Source: Debaryomyces hansenii CBS767
Taxonomy: Eukaryota; Ascomycota; Pichiomycetes; Serinales; Debaryomycetaceae
Assembly (NCBI RefSeq): GCF_000006445.2
Contig: NC_006043.2
Span: 1 to 64,000 of the forward strand
Direction of reading: 5' to 3'
DNA length: 64,000 nt
Part shown: positions 10,082-20,056 of the stretch, in pieces
Numbering within the stretch: position 1 is the stretch's first letter
How the letters are laid out: each line of letters begins with the position of its first letter
Notes under the pieces: model-generated
Database searches by the model: none
Told to the model about the DNA's origin: nothing
Seen by the model: only the letters and a program-made list of their open reading frames with translations
Made by a program: the position numbers and the translations under genes

Positions 10082-10949
10082 CGTATTTTATTGGCAGATT
10101 TATTCTTCTAAAATAGGCTGTCTTCTCGCATAGATAGGCTCTTCGGGATTTGTCGAATATATCAGTTTTTCTGACTGCGTAACTATCATGGTCTCTCTTC
10201 GCTTTGATTGGATCAAAGACCTTAACAATCAATTGGTCGGCTACATCGACATCTTCTTTTAGATATTCTATAACATCTTTAGTACTCACTTTGAAAAGTT
10301 GAGAATTAAAAGTAAACCCACTTTGCACATCAATAGCTGCAAAGTCTCCAAGACCAATAGCAGTATCATAAAGATATTGCTCCTTAATTTCATAAACATA
10401 TTACAGAAAGTTTTATAAGCTTCTTCATCCTTCTCAGCTAATTCATCCAAATTCGTTAAGTAATCTTCATCCGTCTTACGAATATACTTATAGATCTCAT
10501 CTAGTCCCCTCTTAATCTCATTCAATTTAGTCCCATCGGCGTTGAATACCTCATAGATAAACGAAATGAGTCCACATATCAATGTAAGTTCCGACGAGTG
10601 ACAATCCAAGAATTTATAATTGAGAGCTATGGGTTTGCTGTATACAAAAGCAATATATTCTGGTTGCTTATCTCTAATGTTCTCTCGATATCTATTTCAA
10701 CCAATTTGTTGTATAAGAATCCGTTAGCATGCCTTTGTTAGTGTGGTTAGAAAACATTTCCGCTACAACTTGAACGAAGAATACAAGTATTTTTGAATCA
10801 TTAAAGTTTATCACTTGTTTCCCTTCAAAAGCCGTAATGTTTTGACCTCCACAATAGCTAATGATCGGTAATGAATTCTATCTCCGTATAAGCTACAATA
10901 TCAGGATGGGAATAAAATAAATCATTTGTTGTGTGAAGTTTGCACTCCT
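10082..10949 (-). pseudogene. Nuclease-kinase family relic A
   Basis: Decayed internal fragment of the family typified by the gene at 14558-16519. One frame reads 'LDCHSSELTLICGLISFIYE' through 'RKTDEDYLTNLDELAEKDEE'. After a frameshift another reads 'VQSGFTFNSQLFKV' through 'RRAYLCEKTAY'. Weaker matches extend upstream to 'ttgtgtgaagtttgcactcc' near 10949. The 3' end breaks after the kinase helix-C region, so the catalytic loop is absent. The 5' break abuts the duplicated promoter segment at 10950. It is closer to the broken copy at 20057-22017 than to the intact one. Confidence 0.85.
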
Positions 10950-11062
10950 GGTTAAATTAATAATATGTAATCTGTGTGATTATTAACCTCAAGTGAATTT
11001 AATCTTCTATATCTCTACCTTTTTCGCATTTAAGAATCTCCAAGTGTATTGTCGCATTTAAG
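10950..11062. repeat. Duplicated promoter segment, copy B
   Basis: Second copy of the segment at 7948-8060, including 'tctgtgtgattattaacct', 'tatatctctacct' and the first piece of the 30-bp unit ('gcatttaaga'), followed by a second 'gtcgcatttaag'. It begins where kinase relic A is cut off, so the junction marks a rearrangement. Confidence 0.8.
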
Positions 11063-11591
11063 CATTCAATACTTCCAACTAGCTTCAAATGATGGTTTCA
11101 TTGTAGAAGATCAGAAGCAAGATTTTGCATAATATTTCGAAGAGAATCGTAACTCACCGTGAATTCCAACATGTGAAATGCATATTTACGTAGAATTATG
11201 TGAGTTACTGATCCATTTTTTAGGTCAATTCTAGTACTGCGTTTTCTGACTAGAAATACAAGCGTAGGATTAGATGAGGAATGTATTGTATTTAGAAAAG
11301 ATGAAAATAAAAAAATGAAAATTAAGAGGTAATATACAGGAATGATATATTATTTTGACGAAGAGTTGGAATGAAGAAGGGCAGAATTGGGTAAAGGGTA
11401 AGTATTGAGGTATTGAAATGAGCATTGATTGAGAGGGTGACGAGTCGCATTCCTGTCTACAGGAATCTCGGTACACCGACCTTAATATAACTTTTACAAG
11501 TATATCTGACTCATGCATATTTTTCATATATTTAAGAATGGCCGTGTATCTTTTTTTGACACTGTAGAACTTATATATAGAGAATATACAT

Positions 11592-13061
11592 ATGTATAAA
11601 CCAACAGCTAAAAATTTGAGCCATTTATTGTCCGAGGAGGCAAAATCTAGGGAGGAATCACCATTGTGGGCGGCTATCAAATACTTCAACCAACCTGGAG
11701 TGACCTTTCTTGGAAGTGGTTTACCATTATCCGACCATTTTCCATTTGATAAAATATCCGTCGATGTTTCTGAACCATCGTTTATGAACAGAATAGGAAG
11801 TCGGGTAACTGACGGTAGCAAAACAGTTTTTGAGGTGCACAAGGATACCCATAAAAATGAAAAAGATACCATTGAATTAGCTAGGTCATAGCAGTATGGT
11901 CATACCGGAGGCCATAGTGAAATTCTTACGTTTTTAAGAGAACACATTGAACAAATTCATAAGGTTCCATACAAGGATTGGGATGTCATTGCCACTGTTG
12001 GTAACACACAGGCATGGGACGCAACCTTGAGAACATTTGTAACAAGGGGTGATTCAATCTTGGTGGAAGACTACTCATACAGTCTTGCATTAAAAGCTAT
12101 TAAAGCTCAGGGTGTTAACACTGTCGGCGTTCCAATGGATGCAAAAGGGATTCTCCCTGAAGCTTTGGGAGAAATACTAGAAAAATGGGTTGGTCCAAAA
12201 CCTAAGTTGTTGTACACCATTTGTACTGGTCAGAACCCTACTGGATCCTGTATTTCTTTTGAAAGAAGAAAGGCCATCTATGAATTGGCTTGCAAGCATG
12301 ATTTTATCATCGTTGAGGACGAACCTTATTATTTCTTGCAAATGGAAGAATACACTACTGATATGAAGGCCAGAGAAGACAGGCATGTTCACGGACATGA
12401 TTCTTTCATTAAGGCATTGGTTCCATCGTATATATCAATGGATACGGAAGGAAGAGTTATTAGATTAGACTCATTATCCAAGACTTTGGCCCAAGGTTTG
12501 AGATTTGGATGGATTGTAGCGCAAGCTAATTTATTAGAGAGATTTGTCAGACTTCACGAAATGTCGATTAATAGTCCTTCTGGATTAACACAATCAGTAA
12601 CATATGGCTTGTTGAACAAATGGGGCCACAGCGGTTATTTGGATTGGCTAATCGGCTTAAGATATGAATATACTCATAAGAGAGACGTTGCTATTGATGC
12701 TCTCAATATTCACTTGCCTAAGGAAATCATCTCTTACGTTCCTCCTGTTGCAGGTATGTTTTTCACTGTTCAATTTGATGCTACCAAGCACCCAAAATTC
12801 AAAACTGATTTCAATGAAGACTCTTTAAAAGTTGAGGATGCTGTTTACAAACAAGCTTTGAAGCAAGGGTGTTTGATGATTCCTGGTTCTTGGTTTAAAA
12901 CTCAAAGCAAAACCGATCCTCCTCAACCAGAAATACCCGAAAACCATGCCACCAAAAATACTTTCTTCTTTCGAGGAACTTACGTTGCAGTTCCATTGGC
13001 TGAGTTACAAAAGGGATTAGAAAAGTTTGGAAGGGCCGTTAGAATCGAGTTCGGTCTTTGA
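11592..13061 (+). pseudogene. ARO8: Aromatic aminotransferase (ARO8-like) with one in-frame stop
   Basis: A 490-codon frame broken only by TAG at 11889-11891. The part before the stop has 'NLSHLLSEEAKSREESPLW' and 'YFNQPGVTFLGSGLPLSD', typical of yeast aromatic aminotransferase I. After the stop the same frame goes on with 'QYGHTGGHSEILTFLREH', 'NTQAWDATLRTF' and 'QNPTGS'. The PLP lysine lies in 'RLDSLSKTLAQGLRFGW'. The normal enzyme is a PLP protein that moves amino groups between Phe/Tyr/Trp or 2-aminoadipate and keto acids. The stop sits where relatives have Leu just before QYG, so a single TTG-to-TAG change would explain it. Everything else looks intact. It could be a young pseudogene, a sequencing error, or a readthrough gene (the next codon is CAG). 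Confidence 0.88.
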
Positions 13062-13805
13062 TTTCTTTGTTCTATAGTTTGTAAGCATTATTTAATGAAT
13101 ATAGACCAATATTTCAATAATTCACTTGTAGAGACCCAAAAGCTTTAATATTATATTGTATTACCCGTTTCTAGACTGAATAAGAGAATCAGATAGACCT
13201 GAAGTGTAAAATTATTGGATGAATTTCCATCAAGTATTTCAAAGACTATGCAAATTGAAAGCGGGTTTAAAAGACCAACGATATTAAAGGTACTAGCTGG
13301 TTTAATACTATATAAAATGAATTGACATTTGAAACAATAACAAGATAGAAATTCATCAATCGATGATAAAATGTATATCTCCTTATCCTACAAACAAGTT
13401 ATTATAAGTTCAGATTATTGAACTGGTGAACACTTCCCTATTGTTAAAACCTTGGTGAGCTGGCAATAAATATGATTCCAGATGGAGAATGTCATTGTTG
13501 ATCAGGTAACAGAACCGCCATTGATAATATTTATCAACAGGAGCTAATAGTCAGATTTTCAACATATACCTAATCTTGAGACTGGATTAGCTAACTCCTA
13601 TCATTTTATTGACAATAAAGCTCTTTGTGAAGTTTATTCTTGGCTGGATGATTCAAATCCATACAGGTAGACAAATGTTAAATAAGTAATAACGAATCGA
13701 ATATATTTCTTACTCAGCTTAATCTGCAGAGGTAATATACATTTGGTTTTTGCCATTACAAAGAAATTCTCTCTTCGGTAAACTAAACCCGAAGAATAGC
13801 CGTTA
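13062..13805. other. Gene-free interval
   Basis: About 740 bp of AT-rich sequence between the two aminotransferase relics. No convincing frame, RNA gene or repeat seen. Confidence 0.6.
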
Positions 13806-14510
13806 ATGTTGCTGATATTTAAAATGCCCGTCAGCACACTTAACCAGTTTGTCCCTTTAAATCTAGCCATGGAACAACAAAATTATTTTAGCAGTCTACC
13901 AGATGAGTTTCATGACAACATGCCTGGTTTCAGGTTGCTTTTCAACTCTGATAAAATGGAATTTAAGATCGATGGATCTGTAGGGGTTTTCAAGGGCGTA
14001 AATTGCGAGACTGATCTCCCTGTTAATGTTAGTGAAGCTAAAAACTTTATTAGTTCATCTCATTCAGACCATAATTATTATTTGACTACAGGTTTGTCCG
14101 AATTTGTAATGTGCTCTTTCTGTTGTAGTTGAAGAAGAAACAGAAAAGGATCGCATAGTTTCAGTTCAGACTTTTGCAGGAACGGGTACCTACGTTTGAA
14201 TTTCTTGCCAAGAAATTCTGCGTTCCCAATTTTTATCATGTTCCAATTCTAGCTACAAGCTGTGTACAGGTACCAATGTTTTACAGTACTACGATGCAAC
14301 AACTAGTAAAGTTGACATGGAAAGCTTGAGAAAGCTATGAAAAATGCGGCAAAATGGTCTGTGTTCTTCTTTCAGGCTATCTGCCACAATCCTACCTGAA
14401 CAGATTATCCATGGCTAAATTGTATATTGAGCTTATTTGGCATTCGCATTCGCATTGGCAATTTGCCACAAATAGTATGCCATGCGACACTTATCTCGCA
14501 GCTTCCCATC
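13806..14510 (+). pseudogene. Aspartate aminotransferase relic
   Basis: Fragments in shifting frames match the order of motifs in cytosolic aspartate aminotransferase, the PLP enzyme linking aspartate/oxaloacetate with glutamate/2-oxoglutarate. 'HNYYLTTGLSEF' corresponds to the HEYLPITGL segment and 'VSVQTFAGTG' to the VQ-S-GTG segment. 'EFLAKKF' is followed by 'YYDATTSKVDMESL' (the YYD-T-LD region). 'CHNPT' then has a TGA where the usual glycine would be, and 'YAMRHL' lies further on. At least three frame changes and several stops rule out a working product. No PLP-lysine region remains. I place the end near 14510 from the last match, which is uncertain. Confidence 0.75.
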
Positions 14511-14557
14511 TACTCAATACATACGTGTAGTTATCAATCCATACATTCTTCATTTAA

Positions 14558-16519
14558 CTATTCATATTCCTTTGGATTAGGCTGACCAAATATACCACAC
14601 AACTGTTGGTGTTCACTCTTGATCCTCTCGGGATTAGCACTCACTGGGTTGGAACCTAATTTATCTTCTGTGTATTCTGAGTATCCAAAATCAATAAAAT
14701 ACACCTTCCCTTGAGAATATAAAATATTCCTTGGGCTTATATCTCCATGTATTATGTTATAAAGATGGATTATATTCAATTGTTCTTTAGCTTTCTCATA
14801 GGTTTCTTCATCGCGTGGTAGAGTCTCTTTAGCCAAATACTTCAATACGATAAATGGTCCCAATGCGTGATAATGATTTCCTATAAAGAATCTCCCGTAT
14901 ACAGGTTCTTGAGCAATATAAACGCTGTTAAACTTAAAATTAGGTAAAAGCCGTTCATATGCTCGCTTCTCACATAAATATGCTCTTCGACAATTATCAA
15001 ACATGTCGTGCTTTTTTATTACGTATTTATTATGATCTCTCTTTGCCTTGGCAGGGTCAAATACTTTAACAACCAATTCAACAGTTTCATCGATGTCTTC
15101 CTTGAGGTACATTTTTACGTCTTTAGAGTTGACTTTGAAAAGTTGAGAATTAAACGTAACCCCGCTTTGTACATCAATACGTTTGAACTCTCCAAGTGCA
15201 ATCTTTGGCTCAATGACATGTAATTTTCTCATAAAAGAATTGTAATTATTTTTAAAAATTTTATCAGCCTTCTCACCTAGACCGTCTAAATATGTCAAGT
15301 ACTCCTCGTCTGACTTACGAACATAGTCATAAATTGCATCTAGTCCTCTTTTAACGTCATTTAATTGGTATTCGTTAGCACTAAATGCCTCATAGATGAA
15401 TGAAATTAGCCCTCCTCTCAACGTAAGCCCAGATGATTGACAATCTAGAAGTCTATAATTCAAGGCTATGAATTTGCAGTTTTCAGGGCCTGTAAGTTTT
15501 TGATTGACTATATCCATGCTTCGTTCTATATCTATTTCGATCAAGATAGTTGTATATGAGTCGGTCAACATGCCTTTGTTTGTGTGGTCAGAAAACATTT
15601 CCGCAACAACTTGAATAATAAAACTTACCATTCGTGATTCCGTAAAATCTACCACCTTCTCACCTTTCAAGATTGGTAACTTTTTGACCTCCACGATAGC
15701 GAGTGATCTTCGATGTTTCCATTTATCGTACGCCACGACATCTGGGTGCGAATGAAATATATCATTAGATTGATGTGGTACTTTGGTGTTGACTCCTGTT
15801 CGACCCGCAGTATTTTTTGTACGGATATTAATCTCAAACTTTAATAGTGTTGCTACGTATTCACATATAGGGTTGAATAAATAATTCATAAAATTTAATC
15901 TGTAGGTATCCTCATCAGTGGATGAAATATCTGTAACAAGCATATAATCTTCTTTAAAGCCAACTCCAAGTAATTTTGTAAGTATTCTTTTAGTTTCATC
16001 TTTATTAAAATTACTCGAGAATATGTCAGTTTTCAAGATATTTTCCAAATTAAATGCTAATCTACCTTCCGGAATTATTTTGTTGAATGATTCAAATTCA
16101 AGTTCAGAAAAAGTTTCAATAAGGACATTGTCTGTACCATGACTGGAACCAATAGCATGAAGACTATCGGGATTCAACAATTTTCCATCAACACCCTGAA
16201 ATTCATATTCGGTAAACGGCATAACACAAAAGAAGATGAATAATTCTTTCCACTCATCTGGATGATCGTCAAAATACAACTTGTGCTTTAAGGTAACCAT
16301 ATCCATTTCAGATTTCTTATTAGTTCCAAAAAATTTATACACCATTTCGGTATGGGTGATATTTTGATTCGCACCTTTATCGAATAATGTTCTATAGTTG
16401 AATTTGGTAATCTCAAATAGATCAATATCAGCATCAACATCAATATCCATGTCCTTGTCTTCACCGCCTCCTTCCAAAATATATCTCCTAATACTATTAG
16501 GAAAAGTGCTATTATTCAT
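14558..16519 (-). CDS. PD-(D/E)XK nuclease-like and protein kinase fusion (FunK1-like)
   Basis: 653 aa, intact, ATG at 16519. Residues ~80-350 hold a restriction-nuclease-like core: D260 in 'HPDVVAY', E277-V-K279 in 'IVEVKK', and Q303 in 'FIIQVVAEMF', followed by 'GMLTDSYTTILIEID'. This matches the PD...(D/E)xK...Q layout. Residues ~450-615 are a compact protein kinase: K485 in 'LVVKVFD', a helix-C stretch 'YLCEKRAYERL', the catalytic loop 'IIHGDISPRNIL' (H591, D593, N598) and 'VYFIDFG' (D610). Fungal FunK1 kinases share the C-terminal half. Nuclease-kinase fusions are known among eukaryotic Crinkler/CR-type effector and conflict proteins. The N-terminus is acidic with MDIDVDADID repeats; no signal peptide. 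Two broken relatives flank it at 10.1-10.9 and 20.1-22.0 kb. Whether either activity is real is unknown. Confidence 0.7.
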   Translation of the reverse strand: MNNSTFPNSIRRYILEGGGEDKDMDIDVDADIDLFEITKFNYRTLFDKGANQNITHTEMVYKFFGTNKKSEMDMVTLKHKLYFDDHPDEWKELFIFFCVMPFTEYEFQGVDGKLLNPDSLHAIGSSHGTDNVLIETFSELEFESFNKIIPEGRLAFNLENILKTDIFSSNFNKDETKRILTKLLGVGFKEDYMLVTDISSTDEDTYRLNFMNYLFNPICEYVATLLKFEINIRTKNTAGRTGVNTKVPHQSNDIFHSHPDVVAYDKWKHRRSLAIVEVKKLPILKGEKVVDFTESRMVSFIIQVVAEMFSDHTNKGMLTDSYTTILIEIDIERSMDIVNQKLTGPENCKFIALNYRLLDCQSSGLTLRGGLISFIYEAFSANEYQLNDVKRGLDAIYDYVRKSDEEYLTYLDGLGEKADKIFKNNYNSFMRKLHVIEPKIALGEFKRIDVQSGVTFNSQLFKVNSKDVKMYLKEDIDETVELVVKVFDPAKAKRDHNKYVIKKHDMFDNCRRAYLCEKRAYERLLPNFKFNSVYIAQEPVYGRFFIGNHYHALGPFIVLKYLAKETLPRDEETYEKAKEQLNIIHLYNIIHGDISPRNILYSQGKVYFIDFGYSEYTEDKLGSNPVSANPERIKSEHQQLCGIFGQPNPKEYE

Positions 16520-16740
16520 CGTGATTATATTGATGCGAGCAAAAACATCATTATTCTTTCTTGTGGGACCTCCTCAATTTATAGCAAATTAATTAAAGTT
16601 AGCATAAAAGAAATACTTGTTTCAAGTTTCATCTAGGAAATAATTGCATTTTGTGGGGTTATTGAAATGCGAACATCACGAAAAAAGGTTTGGTATTACC
16701 AAGATTGACGAGTTTAGTAAGATCGTAGTTGATAACCAGG
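16520..16740. repeat. Duplicated 5' region of kinase gene, copy 1
   Basis: The ~200 bp before the 653-aa gene match 22018-22240 before the broken copy. Shared pieces include 'ttattctttctt', 'caatttat', 'aaagttag' and 'tgtggggtt'. The duplication therefore covered the promoter as well as the gene. Confidence 0.7.
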
Positions 16741-17519
16741 AAAATGCTGATGTGGACTATGGAAAAAGACAGAAATTTTATGAACAATTTTGATATGTTG
16801 AATTCTAGGGGACTACTATACTTTACATAGTTAATTGATTAAATAGCATGACGATCCCAAGTAGCGCAACCTGTAAAATGTTGCGTGCGACACATCAAAA
16901 ACAACAGATTGCAAGTAATGGTTTGACAATAAATTAAAAGTGCTGATTTACATTCGCATTTTACGACGTTGACTACTTATCATATAGGTTTGCACACGTT
17001 AATTCTTGATTCGGGCTGTCGAGTCTCAAGTTGATGTGTTGCGGCGTTGAATGGTTACAATATGAAATGCTCTAGTGCATTTTTTTAGTGGAAGCTCGCA
17101 AATAATAAAATCTTTCAACAGAGCGAACAACCATAAACGACTGCAATTATGTGCTTTACTAAAATTCTTCGATAACGTAATACACTTACTTTTTTTTCCC
17201 AGTTTACAAAACATTTACGACTTTGTACCCACGACATTGCACCCAAACGGGTGTGCACGTTAACTATGGGAAAACCCTGCTATCTCCAAGTGCAGGGGAT
17301 AGTAGTGCCAAGTGACACAATCTTTTATACGTCGTATTCTACAAACTTCCATAGATTTTGCAGTACGGTATCACAAAACGAAGCTTTGTTAAGACGCAAC
17401 CAGTTAAGACATTTAATTATGTAATGGTTTATAAAATTACATAATCAATTTCAAGGAAGGGTAACCCAATCAAAGATTAAGGGATGAACAATAAACACCT
17501 TATTGAATATCTATAACAT
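16741..17519. other. Gene-free interval with repeat and hairpin
   Basis: Divergent spacer between the 653-aa gene and the 640-aa gene. It contains the direct repeat listed separately (16900-17010) and an imperfect inverted repeat at about 17277-17310 ('ctgctatctcc' against 'ggggatagtag'). No gene seen. Confidence 0.6.
16900..17010. repeat. Direct repeat flanking the 640-aa gene, left copy
   Basis: About 110 bp with 'tgcaagtaatggttt', 'attcgcattttac' and 'ttgcacacgttaa'. It matches 19467-19574 in the same orientation at roughly 75% by eye. Confidence 0.65.
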
Positions 17520-19442
17520 ATGTATTTTTCAGGGGTAGATAGTGATATTATCGCATACAATGACCCTGAGAATCGATGCATTAGGGTAAATCTTGATCTA
17601 TTTATTAAGGTTCTCAATAACAATGAACAAAACACGAGAGTCTTTTTGGACACTCACTTGCTTAAGATTCGGGGTAATGAAGATGGGCAAGATCGTCGTG
17701 CAGAGAAATTAGTGTCTAAGGGTAATGCATCAGTGGGTCTAGGGAATATGCCTTCTATACCTATTGTTGTGTATAGTAGTCGTGCATTGATTACTGCTGA
17801 ATTTAGGGAGATGAGTAGTGATGATTTCAAGGAAACCTATCTTGCTCCACTTGATAAGGCTCTTGAAGAGTCAAATATTTCAATTCCGCTTTTGGCACCG
17901 GCTTATCCTTACCCACTGGGAGATGCAATGCATGTGGAGCAAGCTATCCAAGAATACTTTAATGAAATAGCAATCCCAATCAAGGGACTTTATCGTGATG
18001 TAGGTGATACGAACAACTACTTTGGCAGTCCATCAATTATAAGGCCCACATTGGATCAACGAAGAATAGTACAACCTGATATCATTCACATGTTAACTAA
18101 GTCGGATTTAAATACGCAATATCCCGAGATTGTTTTCGGGATAGGTGATTACAAAACAGGAGTCTATAAAATGATGCAAGGCTTCGAAGAATTCAAGACA
18201 GCTATTCTGAACCGAAGAAGATTGAGGCTGCATTCCCTTGGGAACTTCTTCCCAGATAGAGAGTGGTCGCCTAGAGTATTATTTGCGTTGGTTCTAAGCA
18301 AATATATCTACCAAGCTTTCCTCTGCGGAACGGATAGGATTCTTATTTCAGACCATCAAACATTTTCAGGATTCTTTAGGTATGAAATAGTGGATGGCGA
18401 AATGATTATAGACTACTATGTCATTAATAATCCAGAAACTGTGGAGAATGGCATCACTTTAAGGTCGGCTATAGCAGGATTTTTTTATAAGAATGTTGCC
18501 GATACAGCTGATACGAAGGCCAGGTTGATGAAAAGTTTTGATATAGCCAACAACACCGGGATAAAAAAACTTGAAGAGCTGGATCCATTTTTCAACGTTC
18601 GTCCTAGAGACCCTTCTGGATCTTCGGGAAAATTAGCGAGACGTGGATTTTCAGGCAACTTAGATTCGGTAAAAGAAAACGACGCCAGTGATAACTTTGA
18701 TGCTATTGATGGTAACACATATTGTCGAGTTATATACGATTCCGCAGAATTTTATCCTGATTTGAAACTTCCATCGCCAGTTTTTGTCAAACTATACTAC
18801 TACTCTAGTCGATTGTGGGAAGAGAATAGTTTGATGTGTTTGGAGATACCGGAAAAAGAGGGGTATTATGGCATGTTTTTCAACGAGCTTTTAATTAATG
18901 AAAGAATTGCTAAGTCAGAATTCGCTTCTAATTTCCCAAAGCTCCTTGTTTCTGGTTATTGGAACGGGCTTTCTGATCATCCGATGCATATATTTGAATA
19001 CCTAGGGAAGGAGGTCCCAGAAGAAAAGTGGAATAACAAAGAAGTGTACAAAGTTATCAAATCAAGACTCGAAGAGCTTCATCTGATAGGAATTTCGCAT
19101 AATGATATTAGGCTAGCCAACATTCATGTGTCTGTTTCTGGTAAGATATCTTTGATAGATTTTGGATTATCGGACTACACAAATAATGAAGAACACAAGA
19201 AGAATGATTTTGAGACTCTTGAATACATATTGAGAGCAAATGGTTCTAATGAAAGTTTTAAGCATGCCAATCGAGTTAATGCTAAAAGCGAAGCTATACC
19301 TGCTGATAGAGCAGACAAAAATGACAAATATGGAAATGATAGTAATTCTTCTAGTGAAGAAGTATTTGATGAAGGGAGTTCCGGAACTTTTGGTACCCAA
19401 ATAACGATAGAAGATATTGCTTCAAAACCATCACGAAGATAA
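17520..19442 (+). CDS. Divergent nuclease-like and kinase fusion protein
   Basis: 640 aa, ATG at 17520. It has little overall similarity to the 653-aa neighbour but the same plan. Residues ~150-320 show D187 in 'QPDIIHML', D210-Y-K212 in 'FGIGDYKTG', Q265 in 'YIYQAFLCG', then 'ILISDHQTF', fitting a PD-(D/E)XK core. Residues ~400-555 form a kinase: K424 in 'PVFVKLYYY', helix-C 'FFNELLINERIA', hinge 'HIFEYLGKEVP', loop 'ISHNDIRLANIHV' (H527, D529, N534) and 'ISLIDFG' (D547). All catalytic positions are kept. The C-terminal ~85 residues are acidic, Ser/Asn-rich and probably disordered. No signal peptide. It lies opposite the 653-aa gene and between two direct repeats of ~110 bp, hinting at arrival or copying as a unit. 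Substrates are unknown. Confidence 0.68.
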   Translation: MYFSGVDSDIIAYNDPENRCIRVNLDLFIKVLNNNEQNTRVFLDTHLLKIRGNEDGQDRRAEKLVSKGNASVGLGNMPSIPIVVYSSRALITAEFREMSSDDFKETYLAPLDKALEESNISIPLLAPAYPYPLGDAMHVEQAIQEYFNEIAIPIKGLYRDVGDTNNYFGSPSIIRPTLDQRRIVQPDIIHMLTKSDLNTQYPEIVFGIGDYKTGVYKMMQGFEEFKTAILNRRRLRLHSLGNFFPDREWSPRVLFALVLSKYIYQAFLCGTDRILISDHQTFSGFFRYEIVDGEMIIDYYVINNPETVENGITLRSAIAGFFYKNVADTADTKARLMKSFDIANNTGIKKLEELDPFFNVRPRDPSGSSGKLARRGFSGNLDSVKENDASDNFDAIDGNTYCRVIYDSAEFYPDLKLPSPVFVKLYYYSSRLWEENSLMCLEIPEKEGYYGMFFNELLINERIAKSEFASNFPKLLVSGYWNGLSDHPMHIFEYLGKEVPEEKWNNKEVYKVIKSRLEELHLIGISHNDIRLANIHVSVSGKISLIDFGLSDYTNNEEHKKNDFETLEYILRANGSNESFKHANRVNAKSEAIPADRADKNDKYGNDSNSSSEEVFDEGSSGTFGTQITIEDIASKPSRR

Positions 19443-20056
19443 TGCATACTCACAAGCTATTTTTTTAACAACAAAATGCAAGTTATGGTTGTGTCAAATA
19501 GAAGTGATACTTTATATTCGAATTTTACAATGTTGCATTTTATCTATCATAGAGTTGCACACGTTAAGTTTTGATTTATGCCTTTCTAGTCATTTGTGCT
19601 AACTTCGACCAATTTAAAATAGCTTTCATGCATAGGAATGGTTTATTGAATACCTATCTATGGTCCACATATTGGATGCCTCTGCATGCGCAACTGGTTA
19701 CATTTTTCTAGGAACAATTAATTACGACTATTTCATTTGTTAGAAGCAAACCGCTAAGCTTTAACAATTTCATGTGCATTATTAATTTAAGTAATATGAT
19801 ACATAGTCCTTCTATTGATTGGAGCATGGCTATTTAAAATTATCAATATTCTATTTTTTGCTCTGTTTATTTGTTTGGAAGTATCATGACGTCATGTTAC
19901 TCTCAAAAGTAAATAAAAACCAGTTTGATCATGGGCTTACAGGTTATAGTTGAGTTGAAGCGGTCTTGCATCCCTCTCGCCTAAACCTAATATTCTATTC
20001 CATTCCTAAGAAATACGAATATAGATCGCGCCCAATTGTAGGGTATAATCATTCTT
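19443..20056. other. Gene-free interval
   Basis: Holds the right copy of the direct repeat (19467-19574). The remaining ~480 bp are AT-rich with no frame or motif I recognise. Confidence 0.6.
19467..19574. repeat. Direct repeat flanking the 640-aa gene, right copy
   Basis: Partner of 16900-17010. It starts 25 bp after the stop codon with 'aacaacaaaatgcaagtta' and ends with 'gttgcacacgttaagttttg'. Confidence 0.65.

Noticed and set aside
13640..13672. Possible tRNA 3' half with a B-box-like 'gattcaaatcc'
   Set aside because: The 5-bp stem places the loop bases out of register, and no anticodon, D or acceptor stem could be found upstream.
16900..19574. LTR retrotransposon around the 640-aa gene
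   Set aside because: The flanking repeats are direct, but there is no gag/pol, primer-binding site or TG...CA ends, so I report only direct repeats.
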